A stretch of 64,000 nt of DNA from Bacteroides cellulosilyticus (GCF_020091405.1 NZ_CP081903.1:5704501-5768500); one strand, 5' to 3'. Positions 36,554 through 46,868 are shown, numbered from the stretch's first letter. The notes: generated by a model from the letters alone, not told the origin. Numbers and translations are program-made.

Positions 36554-37657
36554 TTATAAAAAATTCTCTAAATAAAAATTTTGCAACCAAGAAGCTGTTT
36601 CTTTTACATCATACCCCGATTGAGAAGCTACATTCTCTTTGCCTCTCTCATATTCAAGTAAATATTCCACTTCAGAAACCCATTTTTCAACATCTAGAGG
36701 TAATTGATGAAATAATGAAGATATATTTGCTTCTACCGGAATATTATTAGAGACAATTGTAAGCATCCCCGATGTTTGTGCTTCAACCGCAACAATTCCC
36801 AACCCCTCAAATATGGAAGGAAATAAAAGACAATCAGCAGCCATCATAAATTGATTAACATTCTCCCTCACCCCTAAAAGCTCAACACTATCAATTATTC
36901 CTAATTTCATAATTTTATGTTCTACTTCTTTCTTCAACGGTCCTTCTCCAATCAACCAAAGTTTGGAATTTGGATATTTTTGATGAAATCGAACAAAAAA
37001 ATTCAATAAGAATATATGATTTTTCTGTTTTACAAATCGCCCTACATGAAGAAATACAAACTCTTTCTCAATATTAAATGTATTGCGAATTTCTATTCGA
37101 ATCTTTTCATCAAATAAATATTTTGTAGAATAAATCGCATTTCTAACCAAATAAAAATTTGGAGATGATGTGTTTTTTTTACCAAACAGCCATTTCCCAG
37201 CCATTATAGAGCATGCAAAATTGTGAGTGGAATATCGTCGTAACAACAATTTTGTATATATTCGAAAAGGAGTCTTTATGCTCAAAGAAGGATTTGCAAT
37301 GTGACTATGAGCAATTCTGACAGGAATTCCAGCTTCCTTAGCCGCTCTAAGTACATACATACTAAAAGTATTTATATGAGAATGAACTATTTTATATTCT
37401 GGATGAGAAGCAAAAAAACAGTTCAAAGAATCTATATATTTACTATGATGAAAAGGATGCAAAGAAGGAACAGAATAAATCCTTCCCCCCATTTTAAGAA
37501 TTTCATTATCATAGAAACCTTCAGAATTCCGATGAACTAAAAAATCAAACTGTACTTTACTTCGATCCATTTGCCTATAAAATGTCATAAGTAAAGTTTC
37601 TATGCCTGCTGCATCCATCTTAGTAACAACATGCAAAACACGGATCAAATTTGTCAT
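36554..37657 (-). CDS. Glycosyltransferase family 4
   Basis: 367 residues. N-terminal IRVLHVVTKMDAAGIETLLM is the typical opening of GT4/CapM-like transferases; FVFLHVGRFVKQKNH marks the C-terminal Rossmann domain, and LFPSIFEGLGIVAVEAQ holds the E-x7-E active-site pair. Adds one sugar of the repeat unit. Spaced 10 bp from the TupA-like gene and 39 bp from the GT32 gene, all co-oriented. Confidence 0.9.
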   Translation of the reverse strand: MTNLIRVLHVVTKMDAAGIETLLMTFYRQMDRSKVQFDFLVHRNSEGFYDNEILKMGGRIYSVPSLHPFHHSKYIDSLNCFFASHPEYKIVHSHINTFSMYVLRAAKEAGIPVRIAHSHIANPSLSIKTPFRIYTKLLLRRYSTHNFACSIMAGKWLFGKKNTSSPNFYLVRNAIYSTKYLFDEKIRIEIRNTFNIEKEFVFLHVGRFVKQKNHIFLLNFFVRFHQKYPNSKLWLIGEGPLKKEVEHKIMKLGIIDSVELLGVRENVNQFMMAADCLLFPSIFEGLGIVAVEAQTSGMLTIVSNNIPVEANISSLFHQLPLDVEKWVSEVEYLLEYERGKENVASQSGYDVKETASWLQNFYLENFL

Positions 37658-37696
37658 TATATATATATCTTATTGCTCAATGTTTGTAATAATACA

Positions 37697-38446
37697 CTAA
37701 TACAACCTATGCCTTATATATTCTATAAACTTTCTAAACCATGTTTTTTTTCTCCATGTGCCTGTACAACAATGAATAGCATAAGATTTAGAAGTTACTA
37801 ATTTAGGATGAGGAGCAAACACCTCTGATGCATAAAGTTTAATATCAAGTAACTTTTGTTCTCTATTAATATATTTAAAACCAAAATTTCTTGCATAAAA
37901 AGCCATAATATCTGGAAGTATTATTTTATTATTAAAAAGTCCATCAGCAAGAATAAAATTCTTACCTATATAATAATCCAAACAACTCTTTATATAACTA
38001 TTTCCCTTTTCTGCACCTATCACGGCGGCTTGCACTTGAAGCCCTAAACCTATTTGTATTGAATCATATAATAAGTTTCCTTCGTCATCAAAAAAACCAT
38101 TTTGCAAAGCAATAGGATATATTTTAGGATTAAATTCTATAGCAGAAAATGCAGGATCGCTTAAAAAAATATCAAAACTTTTAAGCACCCGCACATCAGA
38201 ATCTAAATAAATACCACCTTCTGTGTATAAGGCATGTAAACGAATATAATCTGCTGCAAAAGCCCATTTTTTACATTCATATGCCTCTTTGACAAAAGGA
38301 ACAGAAGTTACATCAAAATTAGTTGTATCCCATTTTTTTATTGTATAATCAGGCAGTTTCTCCTTCCATGATTCAATACATTTCTTTATCAAATCGGGAT
38401 ATGGTTCATTACTTAGCCAACAAAAGTGAATCACTTTAGGTATCAT
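37697..38446 (-). CDS. Glycosyltransferase family 32 (DXD sugar-binding)
   Basis: 249 residues. Opens with IPKVIHFCWLSNEPYP, then WKEKLPDYTIKKWD, AFAADYIRLHALYTEGGIY and LDSDVRVLKSFD, the DxD metal/nucleotide-sugar motif of the Gly_transf_sug (GT32) family related to OCH1 and capsule transferases. Cytosolic. Donor unknown. Confidence 0.9.
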   Translation of the reverse strand: MIPKVIHFCWLSNEPYPDLIKKCIESWKEKLPDYTIKKWDTTNFDVTSVPFVKEAYECKKWAFAADYIRLHALYTEGGIYLDSDVRVLKSFDIFLSDPAFSAIEFNPKIYPIALQNGFFDDEGNLLYDSIQIGLGLQVQAAVIGAEKGNSYIKSCLDYYIGKNFILADGLFNNKIILPDIMAFYARNFGFKYINREQKLLDIKLYASEVFAPHPKLVTSKSYAIHCCTGTWRKKTWFRKFIEYIRHRLY

Positions 38447-39127
38447 AATAAGTATATTTTACTTTTAATTTCTAATATAAAATTTATCTGTAAATACTCA
38501 TCGTATAGCTCTATAAGGCCTTTTACCAGCATCACAGTCTACTTTGAGTTACATTTTATTAACAATTAAGTTATTTTACAATATTCATCGTCAAAAGCTT
38601 CATATAATCCATTGTCTCTGAAACGAAATCTCTTAAAATCTTCGTAATATATTTAACTGGACGCAACCTATTTATCTATGATTGAATAAATCAAAGAAGT
38701 GTTTTAGCTGTCTATTTCGAGCCACAGAATAAATAATTTTTCTGACCTAAACAAATCAATTTTATCAGAGTCTTACCGATAAATTTATTGAAGACCTTGA
38801 CCAATTCTATAATTTTATCATAAAATTGGAAACTACCATTATTCAGGAGAACATTATGCAAATACGGTAATAACATCTTACTCCTATATACTTTTCAAGA
38901 TATTAAATAAACTTGAAACGCATAAATCTTAATAAAAAAAATGATACACAAATAATTAAAACCTCACAAGCTAATATTTTAATTCATTACAAAGGTAAAA
39001 ATACAGAGAACACCAGTAAATGTTATACACAATGTGAATTTACAATTATTACAGATATATCAAATTAAATAAATCCTTTAAACCTATGTCTTATTTTTCT
39101 CTGAAAGACATCACCGAGTCCTTCACA
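38447..39127. other. 681-bp gap inside the capsule operon
   Basis: No intact gene. Very AT-rich. Part (38600-38876) looks like an IS66 transposase remnant. The rest shows no coding signal, terminator or promoter that I can support. Confidence 0.5.
38600..38876 (-). pseudogene. Degenerate IS66-family transposase fragment
   Basis: On the minus strand a short frame from ATG 38876 reads LICLGQKNYLFCGSK before a stop at 38712; IS66 TnpC proteins have LGRKNYLF-G-S at the equivalent place. Beyond that stop and two more, NRLRPVKYITKILRD resembles the family's N-x-L-x-P-x-x-Y-[LI]-T-x-[VI]-L. No terminal repeats are visible. It lies in the 681-bp gap between the polymerase and GT32 genes, in strongly AT-rich sequence. 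A distant chance match cannot be fully excluded. Confidence 0.5.
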
Positions 39128-40297
39128 TTAATATAGATTTATATTATATAAATATTCCCGATCCGGGTTCTTTTGTTTTGTTAGATAAGACGAATAAGGG
39201 ATATAACGACAATCATACCCTATATTACCTCTTGTTTCTAACGAAGATGGTAAATAAAAAGCACGAATTCCTACATATAATGAATAGATGAAACAGCAGC
39301 GAATATACAACATTCTATAAGTATTTTTATGCATAAAGAAGGAGTTAACTACCATTACTATCAACAACAAGTCCCAATAGTTCACAATACGGGATAAAAT
39401 TAACAACTTTAGTCTAAGAACAATAAAGAACATGTACAAAACCAGCAGTTTACATTTTTCCTCATTGGTTTCTTTCAAAGAAACTATCAAATAAGGATAC
39501 AATACCTGCGTAAGCAATATAAATATTATCCCAACAATAGTTATATTAATAAAACCATAGTCGTCACTTGCCAAATAAAAGACAGAACGTTCAGTCATAT
39601 TATCTGGTAGAAAAAGATCTAAAAATAAAAAGTATTCAAAAAGTCCATTAGCATCAAAAAGGAATAAGGATAAAAGAGCCACAACAGTACAAAATACGAT
39701 CAAACGCTTTAATGATATAAAATGTACAACAACAGTCAGTATTATAACTATAAAAGAGAACCAATGAATAAATAAAATTGGAATAGAAAACAACAAAAAC
39801 TTATAAATATTTTTATGAGTAAAATAAGCGAGTAAAATATTCAAATAAATTGCAACACACAAAGACTCTCTCATTATCTCAAAATTAAAGTTCCACCACA
39901 TTATACAATAATATGCTAGTATCACAAGAAAGTATTTAGTAGTAGTTTTATAAATAAAACGAAAAACTAAAATATTAACAGCAAATGCTTGAACAAGTTG
40001 TACTAGTACGAAATCATTATAAATACTTTTACAAACAATATTTATCAACAACCATAATGGCTGATTTGCAATACTGAAATCAACACTCAACCAATCAGAT
40101 AGTTTTGGAAGTTTTTCAAATACTTCCATATATCTCATAGAATCAACACCTATACGATATCTTAATCCAGCAACGAGACTGAGAATAACACAACACAAAA
40201 TGAAAAAATTCTTTTTATTTTTATTTTGTGTTGAAGAAAAATCATATATTAATGACAAAATCACAAAAAACAAAAAAAGAGAGATATATACTAGCAT
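39128..40297 (-). CDS. EpsG/Wzy-type polysaccharide polymerase
   Basis: 389 residues with about ten to eleven membrane helices. The segment LRYRIGVDSMRYMEVFE after the second helix matches the R-x-x-x-G-x-D-x-x-x-Y motif of EpsG-family proteins, which take the place of Wzy in capsule loci and join lipid-linked repeat units in the periplasm. It is the only polymerase candidate in the operon and is paired with one flippase, giving a complete Wzx/Wzy-type pathway. Confidence 0.8.
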   Translation of the reverse strand: MLVYISLFLFFVILSLIYDFSSTQNKNKKNFFILCCVILSLVAGLRYRIGVDSMRYMEVFEKLPKLSDWLSVDFSIANQPLWLLINIVCKSIYNDFVLVQLVQAFAVNILVFRFIYKTTTKYFLVILAYYCIMWWNFNFEIMRESLCVAIYLNILLAYFTHKNIYKFLLFSIPILFIHWFSFIVIILTVVVHFISLKRLIVFCTVVALLSLFLFDANGLFEYFLFLDLFLPDNMTERSVFYLASDDYGFINITIVGIIFILLTQVLYPYLIVSLKETNEEKCKLLVLYMFFIVLRLKLLILSRIVNYWDLLLIVMVVNSFFMHKNTYRMLYIRCCFIYSLYVGIRAFYLPSSLETRGNIGYDCRYIPYSSYLTKQKNPDREYLYNINLY

Positions 40298-40307
40298 AAG
40301 CGAACGA

Positions 40308-41537
40308 CTAATTACATATCAAAGAAAGTTTCTTATAAAAAGCACTTCCTCCAATAGCTATTAGTACTTTTTTACAAAACAAAGAAAAAGAATAATGTAG
40401 TTTAGAAAAAGAATAGTACACTTTCTCTTGACATGTTTCTTCCAAGAAAGAAAAATGTATTGCAAAATCTTTCTTACTCTTTTCCTCTTTTACGCATGTT
40501 GAAATATACAATTCTTTATGCACTAAAACATCATTTAATACATTGTGCATTTCAATTTTAACTTCATCATCATTTCTATATAAAGTGTTTTGAGTTGTCA
40601 CCCCAAGCACTCCTATTGGTTTAAAATCATTACTATCAATTGTTATGACTGGAACACCCACATCACGTACAGCACGTGCTGTACCTGAATTTGAGATACA
40701 AACATCCATTTGGTCAATCAACCTCAGTGGCATAGGAAAAAGAAAACCAGTCATAACCAAACGCACATTATCAAACATTTGATATTGCTTAACGATCTCT
40801 TTCATTATATCTTCACCACCATTAGCATTTCCACCTATATATATAATTACAAATGTATTTTTTCTATTATTCTTCTGCAAAAACGTAATTATATCAGAAA
40901 CCGTCATAATTACAAAAGGTTTATCCAAGCGTCCTATAATCCCAATGACATAATCTGCTGCAAAATTTCTAACAGTATCTATTAATGAAGAATCAATATC
41001 CATAATAGAAGGCAAAGTGTAATAAGCAGGAAGATGATAGCATTGACATTGAGGTATGTTCTCATTAGAAAAAAAAGACTTCATTGTTTTTTCATGAATA
41101 AAAACCAATTCCTTACGATCAAATTTAAACTTCATAAAAGAAGATAATACCGGAGGGCATTTGGGAGTTTCAGTTATATCAAAAATTAAATGTTTGACAC
41201 GTGTTTGCTCAGCCAATAATTCCCCCCAAGTAGAAAGCGATGAAGAATGACTCTCAATTACGCATTGCTTATATGAACAAATATCACAACACCTCAACAT
41301 TCTTTTTAGAAGCTGTTTTCTTTTGAACAAAGTATAATAATAGGCTGGTAACAATAACTCTTTCATAACTCCACTTTCATATTGAGAGAAATCGTCTATC
41401 AGAAAATTTCCAGCCGTAGTTGAATATACAAAAATATCCCAACCTTTACTCTTCAAGTATTCAGCCTTACTTTTAATATACATCTGCCCACCACCTACAT
41501 CCGCCACACTATAAGTTATAAATACATATAAATTCAT
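40308..41537 (-). CDS. Probable glycosyltransferase (GT-B like)
   Basis: 409 residues from ATG 41537; a GTG two codons upstream (41543) is the alternative. N-terminal VFITYSVADVGGGQMYIKSK (cited in part) resembles glycan-binding GT-B openings, VIGIIGRLDKPFVIM marks the second Rossmann domain, and DVCISNSGTARAVRDVGVPV occupies the donor-site region but lacks the usual E-x7-E pair. It is likely a capsule glycosyltransferase of an uncommon group. Ends 10 bp before the polymerase gene. Confidence 0.7.
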   Translation of the reverse strand: MNLYVFITYSVADVGGGQMYIKSKAEYLKSKGWDIFVYSTTAGNFLIDDFSQYESGVMKELLLPAYYYTLFKRKQLLKRMLRCCDICSYKQCVIESHSSSLSTWGELLAEQTRVKHLIFDITETPKCPPVLSSFMKFKFDRKELVFIHEKTMKSFFSNENIPQCQCYHLPAYYTLPSIMDIDSSLIDTVRNFAADYVIGIIGRLDKPFVIMTVSDIITFLQKNNRKNTFVIIYIGGNANGGEDIMKEIVKQYQMFDNVRLVMTGFLFPMPLRLIDQMDVCISNSGTARAVRDVGVPVITIDSNDFKPIGVLGVTTQNTLYRNDDEVKIEMHNVLNDVLVHKELYISTCVKEEKSKKDFAIHFSFLEETCQEKVYYSFSKLHYSFSLFCKKVLIAIGGSAFYKKLSLICN

Positions 41538-41648
41538 CGTCACTAATTAGATAACATAAAGTAATACTAATCTTTATTTATAAAGAAAATCTAATCAGAC
41601 ATTAATGACAAAATTCTCTTCTTCTAAGTTCGCACATACATTTCATTT

Positions 41649-42641
41649 TTACGCATTCCCCCATAACTTATTAAAACGATTCATTTCCATTTCATCTTTC
41701 ATATCCCTCAGATATTCAAGATATCCATATTTAGGAGTATATCCTAAATCTATTTGGGTCTTAGTAATATCTAATACAAATTGAGGAGATGAGGGCTTTG
41801 AAGGACAATATATTTTAGGACTCGGATTATTTTTAGAGGAAAAGACTTCTATAATTCCATCTATCTGTTCTTCTAAAGACACTCCTACCCCCGTTCCTAC
41901 ATTATAAATTCCACCTTGAACAGTCGTTTCCAAACACCCTCTTATTATTTGAAGTAAATCCTTTATATAAGTAATTTCTTTTTTCTGTGCAGGATTTCCC
42001 CAAACCTCAATAGGCTCACCTCGCATAGCTTTTTCTATCAACAAACGATAAGCTAAATATTTTCTTTCACCATTAACATAATAATAAGGCGAACCATGAT
42101 ATGCATAAATTGTAGGAAGACGAAGAATGAAATACTTAAAGTTATAAGTTATCGCATAATGCTCTATAAAGTTAACAGCAGCATTTTTACATATAGAATA
42201 CACAGAATGATCACCTGTTACAGGAAAACGTCGCTCTACATCTGCTGAAATTTTATTTTCAGATCCAAATAAATACAATATATCTGAAATTGATTGAGAG
42301 AAAACAAATCTATTACAATTAATTCTTTTCGCATATTCTAATACATTCAATGTCCCCATAACAATCGTATTGACATACTCATAAGGATTATATCCCTCCA
42401 TCTTTGCAGGCATAGCACCTGCAAAATTCAATACAGCCTCTATATTCTTGTGAGGTAATACCTCAAAGCTTTCACTATCAGAAATATCAATCGAATAGTA
42501 CGATATTTGATGATCCGAAAAAAAATTATTATCAGATTTTCTCCTACCAACAGCTATAACATCATATCCTAAATCTTTCAGAAAAAGGGAAGTATATGCA
42601 CCAACTGTGCCTGTAGCTCCAAAAATTATTACTTTTTTCAT
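41649..42641 (-). CDS. NAD-dependent epimerase/dehydratase
   Basis: 330 residues, extended SDR: FGATGTVGAYTS (8-19), NFAGAMPAK, SQSISDILYLFG and HSVYSICKNAAVNF (Tyr and Lys), GGIYNVGTGVG. It overlaps the ATP-grasp gene by 4 bp (ATGA), so it and the ATP-grasp and DegT enzymes probably build one modified amino sugar. The exact reaction cannot be read from sequence. Confidence 0.85.
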   Translation of the reverse strand: MKKVIIFGATGTVGAYTSLFLKDLGYDVIAVGRRKSDNNFFSDHQISYYSIDISDSESFEVLPHKNIEAVLNFAGAMPAKMEGYNPYEYVNTIVMGTLNVLEYAKRINCNRFVFSQSISDILYLFGSENKISADVERRFPVTGDHSVYSICKNAAVNFIEHYAITYNFKYFILRLPTIYAYHGSPYYYVNGERKYLAYRLLIEKAMRGEPIEVWGNPAQKKEITYIKDLLQIIRGCLETTVQGGIYNVGTGVGVSLEEQIDGIIEVFSSKNNPSPKIYCPSKPSSPQFVLDITKTQIDLGYTPKYGYLEYLRDMKDEMEMNRFNKLWGNA

Positions 42642-43822
42642 ATAACATTTACTTTTATAAAATTACAAGGATTGTCAAAAAATAAATCCATATCTAATCG
42701 AGTTTCAAACTCTAACAAAAGAATACCAATAGTCTGATTAGAACCTAAAAAAACGCCTACTTCAGTTCCTTCTTCTATAAAGATATAAGCCCCATTTAAT
42801 TTCCCACTAAAATCTGTAGTAATCTGATATCCTCTATAAATACCAGAGACAGAACTATGAAGCGCATAATAGGCAAAATTGTGATCATTCTTACTGATAT
42901 GAATAGGCAAAGTATTCCCCAAAGCCGCTTCTACAGCTAAAGCAACCATATTTACACCCGTATAATTTTGAATAACTTCCGGTATACAGTTTCCACCATT
43001 GCGAGGTCCCAATTCCATTATATAAATACACCCAGATTTATCTACCATGACTTCTAAATTAAAAGATAGATTTCTCAACCCAGATAGAGAAATAACATGC
43101 TCTATTTCTTTTGTTATACGTTCCTTAAGAGAGGAAGGTAATTGAGCGGGAAACTTCATTCCACATGGCACATATCCTGTAATATTATTATCAACAACCT
43201 GTTCACCATAACACACGAATTCCAAATGATCCATCCCATAAAATCCATCACCACCAATTTGAGGTCCAACTTTTTCTATATATTCCTCTATTATTATGAT
43301 CTTCTTACGAGAAAAAGATAAAGCATATTCAAAAGCTGCAGAGATATCTTGCTTATTACAAACCTTAGTTATCCCTTTACTACCAGAAGAATCTACAGGC
43401 TTCACCATTACAGGATAATTCCATTCATCCAAAGAAATATCAGAATAACATATGTATGATTTAGATTTCGGAACATGAAATCCATTTGATTCTAAGAATT
43501 GACGCCAAAGATGTTTTTCACCCAAAAGACAAACTTTATCATAGGGATTACCTGGCAATCCTAACTGTTCTGAAACATAAGCCGCAATAGGTGCTGCAGG
43601 ATCTGAAGCAAAACACAGAATACCGTCCACTCTTAAAGTCTTTGCTAAGAATAATACAGCTTCTTTATCAGTAGTACTCACATTATGATACTCATCCGCA
43701 TATCTATGCCCTGGATTGCTCGGTAGATAATCACATGTTATGACATAATATCCTTCAGATTTCGCATATTGAATAGCTGGAAGCTGAAACCAGGTTCCAC
43801 CTAAAATCAAAATTTTCTTCAT
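42638..43822 (-). CDS. ATP-grasp ligase (carbamoyl-phosphate-synthase-like)
   Basis: 394 residues. N-terminal pre-grasp Rossmann domain (KKILILGGTWFQLPAI), central ATP-grasp with PVMVKPVDSSGSKGITKV and NLEVMVD...YIMELGPRNGGN (Mg-binding Glu and Asn), C-terminal cap. Such enzymes couple a carboxylate to an amine by an acyl phosphate. Next to an aminotransferase and an epimerase, it may attach an amino acid or carboxylate to an amino sugar. This is the second ATP-grasp protein in the operon. Confidence 0.82.
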   Translation of the reverse strand: MKKILILGGTWFQLPAIQYAKSEGYYVITCDYLPSNPGHRYADEYHNVSTTDKEAVLFLAKTLRVDGILCFASDPAAPIAAYVSEQLGLPGNPYDKVCLLGEKHLWRQFLESNGFHVPKSKSYICYSDISLDEWNYPVMVKPVDSSGSKGITKVCNKQDISAAFEYALSFSRKKIIIIEEYIEKVGPQIGGDGFYGMDHLEFVCYGEQVVDNNITGYVPCGMKFPAQLPSSLKERITKEIEHVISLSGLRNLSFNLEVMVDKSGCIYIMELGPRNGGNCIPEVIQNYTGVNMVALAVEAALGNTLPIHISKNDHNFAYYALHSSVSGIYRGYQITTDFSGKLNGAYIFIEEGTEVGVFLGSNQTIGILLLEFETRLDMDLFFDNPCNFIKVNVI

Positions 43823-43921
43823 TTATTCCTTAACATTATATTCAACTTCGCAGCTACAATTCAACAAAATTCACTTATAGAAAAGCCAATATTAAACTCA
43901 ACATTCAAAACCAGAATTATA

Positions 43922-45028
43922 TTACACAATTAATTCTAAAATGCGAGCTATATCTTCATCAGTAAGATCATGATACATTGGTAAACAAATAACTTCATTT
44001 GCCTTTTTAATAGAATTTTGCAACCCTTCAGGTTTGGCAGATTCTAATCCACGATAAGTAGAAAATTCACTTATCAAAGGATAAAAATACCGCCTACCTA
44101 AAACATTATGTTGTTTCATTTTAAAGTAAAGTTCATCACGGCTCATTCCATATTTTTCAGCATCTACAAAAATAGGAAAATAAGAATAGTTATGACGGAC
44201 ATTAGGCATATCTTCCATAAAATGAATACCGGGCACTCCTCGTAATGAATCACGGTATTTCATTGCAACTTTACATCTTGCATCTATCGCGGAATCAACT
44301 TGTTTCAAATTTAATAATCCATAAGCAGAACGTATCTCATCCATCTTACCATTAATACCAGGAGCTACAATTTCAGTTTCTCCTGCAAATCCAAAATTCT
44401 TCAAATAATCGATACGTTTTTTTGTCTTCTCATCATGGCAAATTAAAGCTCCACCTTCAACTGTATTGTAAACTTTCGTAGCATGAAAGCTTAAAGTAGA
44501 CAAATCACCCGCTTCTAAAATCGATCTTCCATCCACTTCAACACCAAATGCATGTGCTGCATCATAAATAACTTTTAGACCATATTTGTCTGCAATCTCC
44601 TGAATACGATTAATATCACAAGGCTTCCCATACACATGAACAGGCATAATAGCAGTTGTTTTAGGAGTTATTGCCGCCTCAATCTTATTTGGGTCTATAT
44701 TACAAGTCTCCGGATCTATATCTACAAATACAGGTTTAATGCCATTCCACCACAAAGAATGAGTAGTAGCTATAAAACTATAAGGAGTAGTTATTACCTC
44801 ACCTGTTATACGAAGAGCCTGCAAAGCACACATTAAAGGCAATGTTCCATTTGTAAATAGACTAATAAAAGGAACTTTTAAATACTCACATAAAGCTCTC
44901 TCCAATTCCTGGTGATAGTATCCATTATTAGTCAACCATTTTCGATTCCAGATATCTTGCAAATAAGGAAAAAGGTCATCAAGTGAAGGAAGTAATGGAG
45001 AAGTAACTGTAATTAATTTATTTTCCAT
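43922..45028 (-). CDS. DegT/DnrJ/EryC1/StrS sugar aminotransferase
   Basis: 368 residues, PLP-dependent. Lys185 in SFHATKVYNTVEGG forms the internal aldimine, Asp156 in VIYDAAHAFG binds the pyridine nitrogen, and SLFTNGTLPLMCALQ is the cofactor phosphate region. It transfers an amino group to a 4- or 3-keto nucleotide sugar, giving a dideoxy amino sugar. Neighbouring ATP-grasp and epimerase genes probably modify the product. 12 bp downstream of the flippase. Confidence 0.93.
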   Translation of the reverse strand: MENKLITVTSPLLPSLDDLFPYLQDIWNRKWLTNNGYYHQELERALCEYLKVPFISLFTNGTLPLMCALQALRITGEVITTPYSFIATTHSLWWNGIKPVFVDIDPETCNIDPNKIEAAITPKTTAIMPVHVYGKPCDINRIQEIADKYGLKVIYDAAHAFGVEVDGRSILEAGDLSTLSFHATKVYNTVEGGALICHDEKTKKRIDYLKNFGFAGETEIVAPGINGKMDEIRSAYGLLNLKQVDSAIDARCKVAMKYRDSLRGVPGIHFMEDMPNVRHNYSYFPIFVDAEKYGMSRDELYFKMKQHNVLGRRYFYPLISEFSTYRGLESAKPEGLQNSIKKANEVICLPMYHDLTDEDIARILELIV

Positions 45029-45040
45029 CTTTAATATTAT

Positions 45041-46486
45041 TTATTTTCGCTTTATTATTCCAATCATCAACCGCTTTATTTCAAGATACTCTGACAAATG
45101 CATTTTTTCATAAATTAAAAAAATGAGAATTACCCCCAATAATAATTGACAGGGGAAAATTATATAAGCAGAGAGATTTAAAAGAGAAAGACTCCACATA
45201 GCTGCCGATGTAAAGAGAGATACTAAGAATGTAGGTAATATATCAGTTATCTGTTTTTTAGTTGAATAATTAATTAAATCAGCTGAATAGTAACTATTCA
45301 AGAAATAAGCAATAAAAGACGTGCATACACTTCCATAAAGCATATATTCAATACCATAAAAGATTCCAATAATAATAGGAGCAATTGCTATAACTTTTTT
45401 CAGAATTTCTAATTTCAAGAACAAATCTGAACGTCCTTTTACCTGAAGTATATTCAGATTTATAGCATGAAGAGGATACAACATGCCTGAAAAACAAATA
45501 ATCTGTAAAAAGTGAACAGCAGGTAACCATTTCTCACCTATCAAAATTAGCAATAGTGACTTGGAGACAGCAGCGAGTCCCAACATACAAGCAAATGTTA
45601 CTAACATTGTAGTTTTAATAACCTTTCTATATGCTTCGCGTAAACGTTCTGGCTCTTCTTGGATAGAACTAAGTACTGGATAACTAACACGTTGAACGAC
45701 GGTTGTCAAATTACTGGAAAAGATTGTTTTAAACTGTTCCGCACGCGTAAATTGCCCCAATTGACTAGAAGTATAAAAACGCCCAATAACTATATAATAA
45801 ATATTTTTATATATTGTATCAAGTAATCCAGATAGCAATAATTTAGAACCAAAACCAAATAACTCCCTAAAACTTTTTATTGAAAACTCCCAAACAGGCC
45901 TCCATCTACAGAAAATCCACAAAAATAAAGTATTCAAAAGCTGACGAGATATTTGCTGCCCAACTAAGCTCCACACTCCCATATTACATAATGCCATTCC
46001 AATACCAATTATGCCACTAGAAACAGAAGAGATTAAAGATATTTTAGTCTGAGTTTTAAAATTAATATTTCTAACAAATATCGTACGAGGAATAATCGCT
46101 AATGCATTAATAATAACCACCCATCCAATTATCCTTGTAACATTTATCAAAATAGGCTCCTTAAAAAAAGAGCTAATAGCTGGAGAAGCCAAAAATAAAA
46201 GAAGATATATAACAATACTAACCAACAGGTTAAAATAAAAGACTGTATTATAATCAATCCGATCTATATGGATTTTTCGAATCAGAGCATTAGAAAAGCC
46301 ACTATCAGTAATAGAGTTTGATATAGCAATAAATATAGCAATCATCGCCATTATACCATACTCTGCTGGTGTAAGCAAACGAGCTAAAACTAATCCAACC
46401 AAAAAGGTAACACCAGAACTAGCTATATTATCAATAAAACTCCAACCGACTCCCTTAACGGTTTTATCTGTCAAAGACTTATACAC
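45041..46486 (-). CDS. wzx: Polysaccharide repeat-unit flippase (Wzx-like)
   Basis: 481 residues, 12-14 membrane helices of the MOP superfamily. The opening LTDKTVKGVGWSFIDNIASSG and RLLTPAEYGIMAMIAIF match WzxC/RfbX-like O-antigen and capsule flippases, which move undecaprenyl-PP-linked repeat units across the inner membrane. First biosynthetic gene after upxZ; a 382-bp untranslated gap precedes it. Confidence 0.92.
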   Translation of the reverse strand: MYKSLTDKTVKGVGWSFIDNIASSGVTFLVGLVLARLLTPAEYGIMAMIAIFIAISNSITDSGFSNALIRKIHIDRIDYNTVFYFNLLVSIVIYLLLFLASPAISSFFKEPILINVTRIIGWVVIINALAIIPRTIFVRNINFKTQTKISLISSVSSGIIGIGMALCNMGVWSLVGQQISRQLLNTLFLWIFCRWRPVWEFSIKSFRELFGFGSKLLLSGLLDTIYKNIYYIVIGRFYTSSQLGQFTRAEQFKTIFSSNLTTVVQRVSYPVLSSIQEEPERLREAYRKVIKTTMLVTFACMLGLAAVSKSLLLILIGEKWLPAVHFLQIICFSGMLYPLHAINLNILQVKGRSDLFLKLEILKKVIAIAPIIIGIFYGIEYMLYGSVCTSFIAYFLNSYYSADLINYSTKKQITDILPTFLVSLFTSAAMWSLSLLNLSAYIIFPCQLLLGVILIFLIYEKMHLSEYLEIKRLMIGIIKRK

Positions 46487-46868
46487 AAAATAAATATTCT
46501 TTTAAATAAATATATAGAAGTTATAGCCCCCCCTTCATATCTCATAAATTAAGCACATTATTTATTACCGCTTAACCGGATATTAATTCTCGTAAAACAT
46601 TCACAATCATTTTACTGAATAAAGTCTATTTCATCTTGCATTTTTTACAATACATTAGAATTCAATTTATTCAATAAAGTTCTGAAATTCAGTAAAACAA
46701 CTTTAATTGAACAAGTATTCTGCTTAAAGTATTCACAAGCCTACGCAGCACATCGTCACATAACTGTAGCGGATATTTCTTTTCAAGTCATAAGCATAAA
46801 TAAGATGCAACGAGATCATATCAAGATTCGTAAAATATCACAATAGCATCATTATAGTTCATCTGAAA
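46487..46868. other. 382-bp untranslated gap between upxZ and the flippase gene
   Basis: AT-rich, no gene. A 10-bp inverted repeat TTTACTGAAT (46611-46620) / ATTCAGTAAA (46687-46696) is the only structure noticed. No promoter or terminator that I can support. Confidence 0.4.

Noticed and set aside
46487..46868. Short Cys-containing frames between upxZ and the flippase gene
   Set aside because: All under 30 codons without ribosome sites or recognisable motifs.
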